Source: Balanoglossus misakiensis (lineage: Eukaryota; Hemichordata). From it: a stretch of DNA of 64,000 nucleotides. The stretch covers positions 4,774,001 to 4,838,000 of the forward strand of contig CM082589.2 in the NCBI GenBank assembly GCA_040954595.2, read 5' to 3'. Within the stretch, counting starts at the first letter, position 1; each line of letters opens with the position of its first letter. The notes under the pieces were generated by a model, which saw only the letters and a program-made list of their open reading frames with translations, was not told the DNA's origin and searched no databases. A program made the translations under genes and the position numbers. Below are positions 37,201 through 51,847 of this stretch, piece by piece.

Positions 37201-40200
37201 TATCTGTAGGTGACGATCTGCCGGTAATTTCCGCCCACAAATTAATAAGGAGAGGGTAATTTTCAGCAGTAGCTCTCAGTGACGTTGAACACGCTTCCCC
37301 GAAGGTCTTCAGTCACTTAATGCTTTTATGAATACAGCATAGAATTTCATAAAATTGTAAATTCAACAAGAACACTTCTTGAGGCTTTTCTTCTTCTCCT
37401 AATTTGTTTATGCAATAACGACTACTTGGTTCAATAACTTTAATCTGGAACAAATGTTCTTTTGGCCAAACGTGACTTAATTTAGACCATACTGAAACAA
37501 CAGCAATCGATGAAGTGTCGGGGGGGGGACTGATATGGATCTATGTTGACGTTGCCTTTTAGCGTAATCAGCAGTCCGTGAAATGAGCAATACACCATCT
37601 GTCTGGCCAGTTAATCAAAACACCCGATTTCTTGAGAACACGTCCTTTATCTTTAAATCCTCCAGTATTAATAGCATGTCAAGACTACTTTGTCAAGCCC
37701 ACCACGAATGCCCCGGTCTGTAGCGTCAATGAATGAAAGCTAAAATCCTCTGACGAATTTCCATCGTGGAGTTCGTGATCAGTGGCTTCGCCAAATCTCC
37801 ATATCCTGGTTTCATTACCGCGATTAGAAACATAACTCTCCTCGCCAGAACTAGCTACTTCGGCGTGATTTGTTGTCAGGCGTCAGAATGCTGTTTTAAA
37901 AACGAATTGTCCTTGGGTTTTGGCTGGGGCGTCTTTTGGTTGTTGACGTTGAAAGTTACGGCGTTGCCGAGAGACAAACGTTTCTGGGAACCGAGATTGT
38001 TGCAAAGGTGTTGATCTTCGCGTTAATGGGTATTGATGGAATTGTAAAAATGCGTTTGTTGCTCACACATTAATGTGGCGATTGAGTTTGAGATCCGACA
38101 GAAGTCTATTAGCAGCGCAATTATAGCTTCAGGTGGTAGGTCATCCAGGGACGTTGCATTTTTATCACTGTGTATCGATTTGAATGCAGAAGTACACACG
38201 ATTTCTAATTCTCTTTCAACACTGCTCACCATTATGACAGCAGTTTAGCCGAGGTTGCACCCACGGCAGAGATATAAGGGTTTAAAAGTTGAAGCCGTTT
38301 CATATACCAAGGGAATGTTGATACAGTTCACTGCCACACAATCTGGGTCACACCTTACCGTTCGAGAACTCGCATTTCAATTGAAACGCTTTAAATGTAT
38401 AGGCACAATCGCCCCCCCCCCCCCATGTCTGAAGCTATCATCTGCATGTACACGTATTGTGTGTCACCTCTGAAGATCACGATTTTGAAGTGGGAGTTAG
38501 CAGAAATATAGGAAATATATTTACGGTGATCAGACCTCGTTATTTGTCCACCCGGATATACATGTAAGCCTACCTAGGTAAATTTGTATAGACGATATTT
38601 TACTTCTCGAAACATAAATACCTCAGTCTCATGTGGGATGGGAACTGTATCAACCATGGCCCTAAAATATTTCCGCCCATCGCGAGATCTCGGGTTGCTA
38701 GCCAAGTAATACAACTCAAGCTTTGCATGAAATTAGATTATGTGCAGAGTGTAGCAGAAATCGTAACCGTCATTTTATTTAATGGTATCCGAAGAAGCAT
38801 ATTCAGGACACAGATGCAGTGCGTGCGTGCGAAGAAAACGTAACGTTTCCATCGGTAACACCCAAGAACATTGAAAGTGCGCAGTTGGCAGACTTCCTCT
38901 CCGAGTCAATCCGCAATGTTCAAATGATTAGTTTTCACACTCTCCCGTCTGTGGTAGTAAAGTGATGCCACCATGGCAGAGAAAAAAGAACTGTTTCCAT
39001 GACTACTGCGAGAGAGACCGCAGTCAGCGTGAGAGCACAGGATAGTTGTTTCCACTACTGATACTTATAGTCATTTGTGAATTGAAGGCCGTTTAAACCT
39101 ATCTAGACTATCCAGCTGCGGTAGGGCTACATGTAGGTGTCGGCTGCGCTGTCAATCCTTCACTTAAAAGTCAGTTGAACCTATCCTCCATACGCCTTGC
39201 CTTGGCCCCCTTTTTTCAAAGAATAAAACTCGGTTATCATAGTTTACACGGCCGATGAGCACCTTTTATCGAACGCAACTGAAAGTTGCATAAGCTTAAC
39301 CACAGCCATAAAGTTATTACATGTAGAATCCACTATAGTTCGTCCCCTGGAGTGTAATCATGGAACTCTCACCACGCCGAACATCCCTTCGTTCTTTTGA
39401 TGTGAAACCTGAAAAGCCGGTCCGACTTCATAATTGGAAGATTCTCAGCAATGAATAGACACTACCACATTATTGAGTATATCAACATCTGTCAATGCGT
39501 CTTTTGTACCATTAAAGTTTACACCTCGGCATATTTAATAACGACGCCATAACAAATCAAGGCGAAGCATTTCATAAAACATTATGGTTAGAGTGACTAT
39601 AGTTATTCAGTGATTGGGCTCAGTGAGTGTGAGTGTATAGAAAATTCGATGAGGGGTATTTACTCTGTGTCCTGTTTCCATGGCACTTAGCACGCACAAA
39701 CTCGGTGGTATGTCTCGTCGATATTGGAGGAGATACGATCGAGCTGGATGTTGAATGTGTCGTGTCGTTTGTGAATTCGGTCGTTTGAATTAATTCGATA
39801 GGTTTAATTCTTTATGAACCCAAACCAAACCATACTAGCCATGTCATTCACCTTAAGACGCACTAATTTCTGTATTAATGTATTCCGTAGCTTTTTTTCG
39901 AATTGAGCGCCCGCCCCCGTGTCTATTGCCTTTTCCTATAAATACAACAATATTGCCCAAAGACAACTATTTTTCGTGCTATGTCGGGTATGGCAAATCA
40001 TTTTGGAACCCTGATGCAACACGCATATCCAAATTAAACGACGGAGGTTTAATTGAAGACCCTTTCAAATCATATGTCTACGTTCCAGCTTTACAAATAT
40101 TAATTTCGACTTATGAACCCCACGATTTTATTATCTCCCGTTATTTTTATTACGTGTGTTTGATTTGTTCTGATGGCTTTTATTGGACACTTCAACTACT

Positions 40201-43200
40201 GTTAATCAAGTTGTGATCCAGGGGTCGCTTTTTGATATGAAGCGATAGCAATCTAACCCACATATCTGGGGATATTGGCTGGGTTTGTGGTTATGTATAG
40301 GTTCCGCGCAAAAGTCAAATCCATGAAAGTCAGATATATCCACTTCTTACTCTTGGTGATAACAGTGGGCTACATGTATCTGCGCCACATGTGGTATCCC
40401 CTGTACATCAACAGGATAGAACATGGGTCTCCAGGTACATATTAAAAAGTCTAATCCAAGGTAGATCATTATCACGTTTTAAGAAAAAACACGTCGAACG
40501 GAGTCGCCAAAAATGACGTCACAAGCATCTCCCCCACGGAGCTCTGACAGTTCATACTTTTCAAAGTGAAAGTTCGTTGTGATTAACACCCCCTTCCCAG
40601 TTGTGAGAGAAAGTAGGTAGGATTAATGTTTACGCGAAATAAATGAGCGTGAATCAATTTATGCTTCGAACAGTATCAGAGCTCTGTTTTCAGTGTAACA
40701 ACCCAAACTTGAACATGCCACTCAAAGTAGCTGCTTGCTTTTGAAAAGTTACGCGTTTCTAGTAGAAACAAACTCCATGAACTCTAATACGTTGCCCCGT
40801 CTCTGTACTTTTCAGTGTTATTGCCGCTGTATGGTCGTGTTTGCTCCCCATATAATGTGTCCGTTCGCGTGGTTTTACTTTGTATGCCGAGCGCTCTCCC
40901 AGAATGCCAATGGGACAGGTTAGCGCAGTGTGTACGCTGCTTCAATTTACTAAAACTTTATATGCATCGGTTTGACGTCAGAGCTAGCGCTACGTCGGCG
41001 AAAATGTAACGTAATTTCAATAAAGTATCGGCAGTCAATAACATTGTAATAAATAAGTGAGCATCTGCGTAGCAGACATATATTAAGGTTTTTATTGGTA
41101 TTTTACTGCGCAGACATAAAAGCGTGGAACAGAATACACCTCGCTATATTATACGTATTAGCAAACATAATTTACATGTAGGAGCTATCTGAGTCTTTGA
41201 GTGCGATGGTTTAAAATTAAAGCGCGTGTGACGACGATGTTGTATGCTGTGTGCTCCGAGGGCTCACTACGAAAGAATACTAAACGGTATTAGAGATCGC
41301 ACCACCTAGCGTTCATTTACGGAAATGATGAGAGTGTTACAGCTTACAAACGACAGTGGTTTGTATTGGCTATGAATTTGTACAAATGGCGGGGTGATTT
41401 TGATCCATGTTGCTTCTATACTCAGTTTTTATGCAGCTTAGAAAATAATAAAGGAATAGGATTCATGATTCTCGAAGAATCTATTGGATATGCGTGCATG
41501 TTTGGTTAAGCTTTGGTAAACCTTGCATGTAAACAACTGTAATGTTATCAAAAGGAGGAGGGACCATAAAATGTGATTGTATCTTGGAGCGAATGTGAAT
41601 TGTCCCGTAAAAGTTTATGCTAAGAGGTCGTGTTTTCGTTCTAATCAAATATAGTTAAGTGATTTATCTGTTATTTGCCAATTTTCAGAGGATTTCTGCG
41701 CCTAAAATTACCAAGTTTTTATTTTAAACAGTTGAATGCGATCCAATATAGAACTTAATGGCTTCACGTATAACTATATAAATGGCACGAAATGCGAACA
41801 AAATTCGTTAAAACTCAAATATTGACTGCAAATGTAGAGCCAGCAGAGGGCGTTATTTGACACGAAAATAAGCTAGGCTGTAAACATATTTTCATTGCTA
41901 GAGTCACAATACAGTCCGGTGATAGGATATGAAGGGACCAGAAGGAACGTGTCTTTTGGAGTTCAAATACCTAGGAATTCAACTATCTGTCAATAGTGTG
42001 TTTGTTTTTTCGTGGGTAAAATACATGACACCATTAATGAACACGACATAGATTCGTTTACAAGATAGTCACAGCCGGCTAAAGTCACTGCCACCACCAA
42101 CACGTTTCCTCACACGCAACAGCTTAGGGGAGTTTTGTTACACTTCGACGGTTTCAAATTGACTCGGATATTGCACATACGACACAGGAACACACTGAGC
42201 CTGAGAAGTTGATACAGTGAAGATTTTAACCCACAATGCCTGAAGAAAATAACATTGCCAGCTTTTAAGACAGACTAAATCGCTAAGATGTACAGTGCTG
42301 CTCGGTGCACATGAATAATTCACGTGTATTTCACGTGCTGTTACAAGATTCGGTTCCAGAACTCGGGAATAACGTTGAAGACAAACGACTTTACTTTATA
42401 TGTACACTGTAGAGGAAATAATAGTATGCCATGCACGGGTTTGAATATATTTTGCATTCACTAAAGTATTAGTAACGACCGTAGATAACTCACCCGGAAA
42501 TCGGACGTAATATTGGTCGCTTTTATGGGCCTGTATAGATGAGTTGTGATCTTCGAAACTGAGTAAAGTTCAATTTACCTGCAAATCACTGTTAAAGATT
42601 TCAAAATTATTCACTACATAATATTCACACGTTACTTAATAACAGGCAGCCCTGCTGTGAAAGGTCGGCGAAAGGTTACGTCTCCAAGTCAAAACCCTTT
42701 AGCTTATTTACTGAATATGCACATGAGAAGTAAATTGCAATGTAGATCTTGCGTTAACCGATTCGAGGTGTTCATTTCCTACCCTGCCAAGTGAGAATAA
42801 ATGATAGCATTGCTACGTGGATGACATGTTAAAAGCATTGCTGGCGACAGTTTGAAAACTGTACAGCGTTCCACCAGCATCCTATATCACTTTAAGTATT
42901 CGCAATGAAAACCTGTGCGATGACCCTTATCTACTGTGATATTCCAATCTGCACGAGACCCTTGCCTTTACCTGAACCCAGAGCCCGGTGTAATAACCCT
43001 TTAGTCTTCCTTTAAATTCAGAAAAATGACGCGTACTCAGATTAGGTGCAACTGTCGCCGTGCTTAAAGTTATACGGTCACCTATATGTAAATTTAACTA
43101 CAGTTACCATGGCAAAATGAGATCTAGCCAATCACAGATTTTTAGTGGGTGGCACACGCGAAAAAAAGAGCGCCACCATTTTTTCTTTAGAACACTGAAA

Positions 43201-46200
43201 TGCTCCATTTTAGCCATATACATGTATGGGCGTATGTAAATTTGAGGTGACCATGTACTTTTAAATCAATCCCTCTGAGGTTTAAGAGGAAGGTCAATGG
43301 GCGCGTGGCAGTTTCAAATTCAAGTCCAAATTTCGCGAACGGTGTCTCTGACCAGTGTTGCATTCCATTCGATGGCACTTCTGCTAATTGGGGGTGGGTC
43401 AGGTTTACTCTCTCAAAGTAACGCTGCCCGCTTCATCCGCATGTAATGTCGGTGTTTATAATGTCAAGTGTGTAATAAAGCTGTCTGAAACCACGTCCAA
43501 GTATCGTCATTCATGTGCTTACTTCTGCGCGTGTTTCGCCGACTTTGATTGCCTAATAAGTCTTGTCCTTTTTATATCCCGTACGTGGGTAACCACCGCG
43601 TTGTACGCTACATGTAGGTCGACAGGTACAAATCTGATTATCGGACAGAGATCTGATTTCACTCTTTATAATCAGACCTGATTGTATTGATAATTCAATG
43701 AACACGTTTTATATGGGTCCCTCTGTCTTTCTTTTCAGCAGTCTGTAAATGCACTATCTTACATATATGTTTCAATGTTGTCAACTTAAAGGGTGGTGTC
43801 GTCTCGTCTGCGACTGCGCGTATGGGTCCCACACGGTGCAGTTTCGGGATTATTGCGAATCGGACAATTAACATACACGATTCGACTGCTCATGCGTCTT
43901 TGGTAGTTCGTTCATAAAATTTTCTCCAGGGCTCTTGGTTTTCGAAATTTCGAGCCTGGATGTTAGCCTTCGTCATAAACACTCAACGCATGGCCGTAAA
44001 GTTGCGAATTTTCTAAAATGCAATTTCCCGGGATATTTCTGACATAAAAATGTTGAGGATGTGTACATAGCGAGATTGCATCTATTTCCATTGATTACTC
44101 GTTCATTTTACAAGCGAATAAAAGTAACGAGTTCCCCGGTCTCCAGTCTGCGCTCGCGAGAGCCGAGTTGAATTCTGACCCGGGGCTGATTGTTGAAAAT
44201 TAAGTTTTCTGTTCTATTTTGGACTCGTTGCTGGTTTCAAGTTTAATGCAATCTACGCAGCCAAAGGCACAACGTGCCAATGATGGCAAGATGTATGTTC
44301 GCGGGTCAGTTGTGTTTATATCGATATATCACATAAGTATTAGCCAGAAGTGTACGAACTCCTGCTCGACCTACATTTCATTACATCCCACCTTGCCAAC
44401 CCAGATGTTTTTAATAAGAGTTTAAGGTACATGCATAGAATGCGCCACGGGGTCAGATTGTCAGAAAAAATATAATTCTCCAAAATGCAGTACGCGCCCA
44501 ATGACCTTTAAAAAGCGTGCCATGGTGAAAATTACCCCAAGAATGACGAAATAAGCGAAGTTTGCAGATACGTTGATTAAAATAAATCGCAATCGACTAA
44601 AACAGAAATGACGATTCGTTTTAATCATACCTGCTATTCAATGTCAAAATTTTGACTTATTTATCGACTACGTTTATAAAGCTGAGTCAACCTAAGATTG
44701 ACTTCTGAGTTTGCAGGTCGCTTGTGGGATATCGTCCATTAAAACAGTCATGAAAAAAAACCTCGTCGGTCGGTCGTCAGATGAATGTGTTTAAACCTCA
44801 ATTTATAGCGTGCTTCAGAGTTATAAAAATGCGCAGATTTATCATCGCACGGTATTGCTGTTGAAAGCCTTGTATATCTTTGTAGCGGAATCACATACTA
44901 CTCGATAAATCATCATGTATTACCATTACAACAAAAAGCCTCTACATCCGTATATTTAACAAGTACCGTCGGTCTTCTAATATGTCTTCTGACAGAATTA
45001 GGACATCTACTGCATTTGAAATATTAAATATTTCGTGCCAAGAATATATATATTCACCGTTTGTTTAAAAAACCCACTCATAACCTTCCCGTCAAAATTT
45101 CACTTGTTCACAGTTACCCAGATGATAAAGTGAAGTGTTTGCAATTTTCATTGCCTTGAGCATGAGTTCCTTCACGTTTTCGTCGGACATGTATTTTTAC
45201 AGCTGAAGTATATCATAACGGAGCTAAACATGAGAAACGTTCTGATGTTGAAAGTGGCTAGTCTAATATATTGCGAAACAATATCGGTCGCACCGTTTTT
45301 ACGTTTTCGAAGGTTACTATAAATTACCATGATAACGACCAAGCCGCAAGTTAAGGTATTACATCGATTACGGATATTTTATAGAGAAATCCCCTGCCCC
45401 CCAAGACGCTATCGGCTCCGGTTATGTTTTTATTCAGTGACCATTTGACAACTGTTTATTCTTATAAAACCCAGAAACGCATATGATTGAGTCTTATACA
45501 GCCACACCTGGCATGAAATGTGCATGTTAGCATAGAATAAAAACCAACCAATTAAACTGACTTCTTAACAAGTTGGTTTGTTATACTAATACAGTCATAA
45601 GAATTCCCACGCAGAATCTTTGCTTTGGCCAGCCTACTTTATACGTCTTCTCAATATTTACTAGATATATGACCTTGATGGTTAACTTTCAATACAGCTG
45701 CCACAACACCACCATCAATTTTCTTTTTTGCGTTATCAGTCCTGAAAATCAATAATCGCAGTGCTACCAATATTGAATACTCATATTTATCAATATGCCT
45801 GCGGTTTCTCCGCGTTTATAATTGGTGTTGCAGCGGAACGTCAGGAAGTTGACATCAAACGATTGTGTAATCATGAAACCGCCGCCGTGAGTGGCCCACT
45901 GTCTTCTTCGTTTCGTCGCTTATGTGGCCGCGGGACATAATCAATAAAAATAAAAAAGAAACCTTGAATTGCCGACGTTCTAAATCTTCGAGTCTTTCAC
46001 GTACGCATAGACTACCCATACAACTGTCTCCTTTGTACTATTTCGCTTCTGAAAATACATAGTCAATAAAAAACGTGTTCAATAGGAAGATTTTTAGCTA
46101 TATCGAAGAAGAGTAACGTAAAAGCACTTCATGAGAAAAATGAAGCGTTTCCAGATTCCTCGAACAAGCCTTATTCTTTAGCAAAACGTTTTCCCTTGTA

Positions 46201-46893
46201 ACGAAAAGCCTCCGGGCTCCAGCAAAATGAAAAATAGATTATCTTGTAATTGTTCGAATACGTCTTAAATGATCTGAAATGCGATCCATTTAAATAATGT
46301 AAGTTGTTGAAGAAGATAAACGACAGGGAGACTTCTAATTGAGTGCATTTACAGTTAGATGTTGGCAACCATCATGAGAAGAGCAAACATTAGTGTATAA
46401 AGGGAGAGAAGAACTAAGGCCGACATATCCGGAGGACATAATTATATTGAGCCCTGTCTTTTCTCCCAGAATCATTTTACAGACAAGTCCCCGGACTTAT
46501 TCATTCACTCTCGTATGCCATGCATACATATATGCACGTATACATTATCGAATATGACGGCCATTTTGTTTGGTCTTTTACCTGTTCAAGATTCGTAACC
46601 GCAGATTCACCTGAGACGATTTTCAAGGCATAGACGAGAATAAAATCGGTTTTGGATTTTGTTACTGAGGAGATAATATATATGATACACTGAACAGTGA
46701 CTGTTTGACGAATGTGGCTTGAGTTAGACAGTAGTCTCTTTACAGAATATATCTTGGCTCGAAACATTCCTCCTCCCCATGACTATTTTTTTTCGTGACA
46801 CGTTCATATAAATTGCGGCATTTTGTGTAGAAAAAGTACTTTCCCCGTGACCATTAGCGAGGACGTTAACAAATGAAGCATTGATAAGATCTA
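28226..46893. other. Long noncoding stretch, no gene recognised
   Basis: These 18.7 kb hold only short ORFs with no domain likeness. They include a (C)13 run at 38412-38424 and many TACATGTA octamers. Non-repetitive patches with homeodomain- and GATA-like words at 28960-29110, 37150-37290 and 45800-45960 look like candidate regulatory elements. Confidence 0.45.
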
Positions 46894-46979
46894 TTAACGC
46901 TGTTTCAGTTGGTCGATGATAACATCGTGAAGATCAAGTGAGCTGTCGTCGACGTCCGGCGACAAGTCGGCCTTGGTGG
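46894..46979 (-). CDS. Candidate orphan terminal coding exon
   Basis: On the minus strand, acceptor TTTGAACAG at 46980-46981 is followed in phase 1 by 27 codons and TAA. The product starts TKADLSPDVDDSSLDL and ends IIDQLKQR. Codons are clearly GC-biased (GCC GAC TTG TCG CCG GAC GTC GAC GAC AGC) against AT-rich flanks, and the peptide is acidic and amphipathic. No upstream exon could be joined with confidence. A minus-strand exon near 47113-47250 does not close in frame. No family recognised. Confidence 0.35.
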
Positions 46980-46994
46980 CTGTTCAAATTAGAA

Positions 46995-49900
46995 CCGAGT
47001 TTAAGTTTTAATACGAAAACATTCATCACTATAATACTCACCCCCCCCCTATTTTTGTTCATTTTCACGCGTACGCGCGGCAGGATATTCAAATCTTACT
47101 GATAATGAATGATTACGTAACACGCGAAGAACCCTCAGGTGTGTTGGCAATTCTTCCGGTGACAGACACGCACGTCACTTTTTCTCCTACACGACTGTCA
47201 AATTTGTATGTGCGAGATTTTTTAATATCTGCGCTTTGTAGCCATCTACCTGAACAGAAAACTTGAGTACTCGCATATAACAAGATTGTCTCATCCCCGA
47301 CCAATCGCCAGCTGGCTTGCCATGTAGAGCAACACATTTAATGTCCAAAGTTACCAACGTTTTTTTGAAGATCGTGGATTTCTTCCATCGCTCTAATGAT
47401 AGGCTTCAATGGCTGCCTGTTTCCTTTCACAGAATAGAGAAGTGAAACACGAAAATCATAGTGGCTTTTAATGATCAAGTATCATGATTATAGTCATTTT
47501 AAGGTGTCGATTTTATTTTTAGTCCACACGCCGGTTTCATAGAGTGAGTGCCTTGTAATTGAATGCGACCTACATTCCAAAGTGTCTCAGTACGGTGTAT
47601 ACCAGAATGAGCACACTCTATATGCATGTACAGTGGGTCATCTGCAGAAAATACATGATCGGCTTTATTAAAAGAGATGCCATATCTATTCCTAATATCG
47701 AAGATTTGGATCGTTGCTCGTAAAAGTCCGATTAAATTTAAAACCGGTTCTGCAAACCAGACCGAATATCTTTTCGGCGCCCTTGAAAGGTAGAAACCCC
47801 GACGTTCAGTTTCAACATAAAAGATCCATTCCCGTTGTATGTGGGCGTGGCAGAGAGCTACTCTATAGACATGTGGATTGATGGTCAAAGATAACACCGC
47901 TGATATTAAGGCATTTATTTTATATCCCAAAAGGTGAAAGGAAGTAATTGTTAGCTAATAAGTAAATATAGGTTATCAGTAGAGGAAGAGTGATTGACCA
48001 CGCATAACTGGCAAAAATAAAAGCGTGATTCGCTGCATATACATAAAGAAGCAATTGCGAAGTGCATACTTCCAGTTTCGGCAATCGTATGTAAAATATA
48101 ACAAAATGATTCAAGCTGCATGCAAAGAGAGGAAAAAGCAATTTCTGGAAATGTGGAACTTGCCTACTTTACAATTAAGAATGAACGGGCTGCAGGTTAT
48201 TCAAGTAAATGTCAAGGTGCACGTCTTCCAAGTTCATTTCGTTTTGTAAAAGTCAGAACTCAGACGTCTTTGTTCACGTGCCCCCGTTTATAGGTAAATG
48301 TGCTTTTAGCACCCGCTTATCGCAGCACGAGACAGAAGCCACATACTGGTGTACAGTTTTCCTCAGCTTGGAGTCATTAAGATGTTATTATCAGAGGTCA
48401 TTAAGTACATTAGCTTCTTGGTATGGTCAAATCCTTATTAAATATGCCAGTTGATTTTCACTTAACAAACCTACACGTGACAGGGCAATGAACGCCCGCA
48501 GCGGCAGTATTCTTCAGAAGTTGTTTTGTTGTTCTTAGCAGCCGACAAATTAAATTTAATTTGCTTTTTTAATGCTTATTTTAATTATTTTTAAAGCTAA
48601 AACAGTGAAATACTGTGTTGCCTGTATTCACTGTATTTTTTTACATTTAATAGTTTTTCTCTCTGGGCTGATTTCTTTTCGTGATGAAATACACTCTCTT
48701 CGCTTCGAGCACTCGATAGGTGATATTGACCTACATGTATTTCTGAAAAGAGCAGTACTCCACTGCACTCCTGCGAGATCTATCTGGTTAACAAATCCGT
48801 GCAGTGCATTTAAGTCATTGTGACTGCGGGTGTGTGTTTCAGTGACGGCACCCCGTGGTGGACATCATATGCACAATTCCTGGAACTTGTAAATCCATTA
48901 GCACATTTCGTCACGGTCATGTGTTCATTGTATTTAATGCACATATTATGCCAAACTTTGCTTGAAGGTGTGTGCTTCGTTCCTGAATACACGCAAATAT
49001 GTGCGTGCGTGCACGAGTGTCAGGTTGCTTGTCGGCGTCAGGTTGCACATCTGATAAGACACGGGTTCTCCGAATGTTCCTTCAAGACAAGAAACACGAA
49101 AAGAGCCCGGGTCGTGGGTTGCTGTACTCTACTGTACTCAAGCATGTTTGAACAAGTTTCTCAAAACTCGGCATGCATGTGGCTGTTTGGGGGGTGGCAT
49201 TTGCCGTGGGCTGTTACAAGAACGTGTTGAGAAACCCCGCGAAAACACTGACGAACGTGAACAAATTCACGTTTGTACGCGTCGCGTCGTGACAATATCG
49301 AGATTCATCTTCTACGGCGTTATAATTAGGCCCCTGTCCTGTTCGATATATTGTCAATTTGCCCTTGAAAATTGAAATCATGTTTGCAAATCATCGCAAA
49401 TGGCCTACTTCTGCCGACGAATTGTAAGGTTTGGAGGACTATCATTTTTCATGAATATCCGTCCCGAGGCAAATGTTAAACTAAAACAGCGGTTTTGATG
49501 CAACCAATTGTTATTACGCAGCTGTGAATGTGTAAGAACATTAAGTTGTTTACACGACTGTTTTTCTTAACTTTATGGTTTCTGAGCACACCCTTGCATA
49601 GCACACTACACACTGATTTGTGTGGCAAGACACTATAGCGCTTGGGGATGGCGTTTACTCGTCTATATCAAGCTCGTGATAAGTAAATATTTAGGCATCC
49701 AAACGCCACGCTGCTCTGTGTATTGTTGGCTTCACTTGGGTTATTCCATTTCGGGAAGTGCATACATTTAACGCCCGCATCAGGTTACTCAAGTCAGCCC
49801 TACTAATTAAATGTCAATGAGACTTTGAGTCTATCAGCAAATCACCTGAAAGCAAATCCAAATCTGGCCCACGGCTTATTTACAGTTCCCTTTAGACACG

Positions 49901-50400
49901 ATTTTGTGTATAGGGGAGGGAGATTATTGGGTGTCAGGAACTGTTCTTCTCTTGTGTGACATTTGAGGAAAACATTGAATACTGTTGTGACATGCATGTG
50001 ACACGGAAAACACTGTTAAGCTACTCTTTCTCTTTTGTGTTTCACGTTTGGCAAAAAATTTACTCAAAATGCATATATCCCCAACTCGTGTGCGAAATAT
50101 GATCCTAGGTCCTTGTGACTGTGCGATTCTATTAATCCTTGTAGAACAAGACACGGGACAGATTACTAAAAGAGCGATCCGTGTGGTGTCCTTTAAAAAC
50201 CTACACAAATAGGGTAATGGGGCCTTCTCCTTAATTCCAGTCCCCACTACGTCAGAACTGACCTTTATTTGTAGCATATTGCAATTTTTTTCAGCCATGA
50301 TGGAAAGTTCCACTGGTGTGAACAATCCTTGTGTTCCCCTAGTTTACAGTCTATACTCCATCAGGAAACGATAAGCTACGCGTTTTCAGTTTAAAATTTG
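46995..50400. other. Noncoding stretch, no gene recognised
   Basis: It holds a (C)9 run at 47041-47049 and scattered ORFs. The 133-codon minus-strand ORF at 50325-49924 is basic and lacks domain features. It may be a worn mobile-element fragment, but I cannot show this. Confidence 0.4.
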
Positions 50401-50406
50401 TGTTTC

Positions 50407-50453
<47 letters not shown>

Positions 50454-50527
50454 CGATGATGATGATGATGATGATGGTGGTGGGGGTGGTGGTGGTGGTG
50501 GTAGTGGTGGTGGTGGTTGTTGTTGTG
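50407..50527. repeat. Compound trinucleotide microsatellite, (GAT)n-(GGT)n-(GTT)n
   Basis: GAT units run to about 50475 with one GAC interruption, then pass into GGT units with minor changes, then GTT. This stepwise series suggests expansion with successive point changes. It has the same main unit as the array at 52395. Confidence 0.95.
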
Positions 50528-51190
50528 TTAAACTTTGACAGTAACATGTCTGTATTGTCCACACCCTGAGGTAGTTGCAACAGCCAGCATAATTCAAAAG
50601 GGCCAAGTCTGAGTATCAGAACGTTATCATACCAAGCATCAGTGGCAAGCTGGAGACGTGATCAAACTTCTACATGCCACTTCTCTCTATCACGCCCATA
50701 GGCAAAAAATTGAAATGTCGTTTGCCTTTAAGAACTGTAAGATATCAGCCGGTATCGAATATTAGCCGTTGAGATGAGTTAAGGATCCTTCTCGTCCAAT
50801 AATTGCCTGTTCTATCTGACAGCACGTTTTTGCATGGGCGTATTGAATGGGCCTTCGGGTATCAATGTTCAAAGGGCATCCGTGTTTTTACCAACAAGTT
50901 GTTACGTTCTTTTCCTGTCCATCCCACGGGACGCACCACGTTTAATATCCTTCATATTCCGGGCGTTTAATATTTGTTTTTGCGTTCTGGATTGAAAAAA
51001 CATGTAAGTGTGACGTCACCCCTGGCTGCAAAAAGAGCTACCCAATAAGATAAACATGTTCAACGAATAACTGTTCTGTCATGATGGTATTTATTTATAG
51101 TTGTATATTTGCACAGCAATGTAACCGAGAGGTGCTGACTCCTTAATTCGCACTAACAGTTGTGTGTTCACATCAGGTATATTTGTATAC

Positions 51191-51191
<1 letters not shown>

Positions 51192-51228
<37 letters not shown>
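51192..51228. repeat. (TG)n microsatellite
   Basis: About 18 uninterrupted TG dinucleotides. Confidence 0.95.
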
Positions 51229-51229
<1 letters not shown>

Positions 51230-51754
51230 ATGATACCACTCGATGCTTAAACCAGCAGCGTACCACGAGCTATTATCATCATTCGCCAACTGTTATAACG
51301 AGTGTGGCCCCGGGGCTTGCCGAGTAATTTGTTTTTCTACGCTTCGGTAATAAGACAGGCTATGCGATCTTGTGGAAGTCAATCGACACTGATATCTGAC
51401 GCTTTTGGTGGTTCATTATAGCGTTGTTTGCGGGATCCATAAGGTATAAACAGCCCCCTGATTCAATGTTCATATTCAGGTGCAATTCTACGATAACCGT
51501 AAGTCTATTACCAGCGTATCACGTTTTATTCAGGGAATTCTCACTTCTTGACACAATCTCGTATACATGTCATGGTAACAAGGGAGGAGGACATGGGTCG
51601 TATTAACCTATAAATTACTGTTGGTATGCGGGGGTAGATTTAAGACTATAGTTTGCCCCATGAAATCATTAGGGTAGACGTTCATATAAATCCCAAAATG
51701 GTTAAGGCATGTGTTCAAATCGGATTTATCATTTAATGGAAACGCACTGGCTAT

Positions 51755-51847
51755 AGCAAGCCGTGTCCACGATAATTAACCATGTCTCGTGAGATATCGC
51801 AATGAGCGAGAAATCATCTATTATCGCACAGTTGATAATGCAGCATC
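51755..51847 (+). other. Noncoding element copy B, related to 28130-28225
   Basis: It shares the TAATTAACCA...AATGAGCG core with copy A at 31 of 36 positions, same orientation, 23.6 kb away. It also shares ATCTATT and AGTTG downstream. Following sequence to about 52120 is non-repetitive and contains TATGCATG and ATTAATTAAT words, typical of POU- or homeodomain-rich enhancers. Confidence 0.6.

Noticed and set aside
38973-38999. Perfect Kozak GCCACCATGG followed by MAEKKELFP
   Set aside because: It stops after nine codons and has no usable donor before the stop.
49924-50325. 133-codon minus-strand ORF, basic, possibly from a mobile element
   Set aside because: No reverse transcriptase, integrase or transposase motif can be pointed to, so the idea is unsupported.
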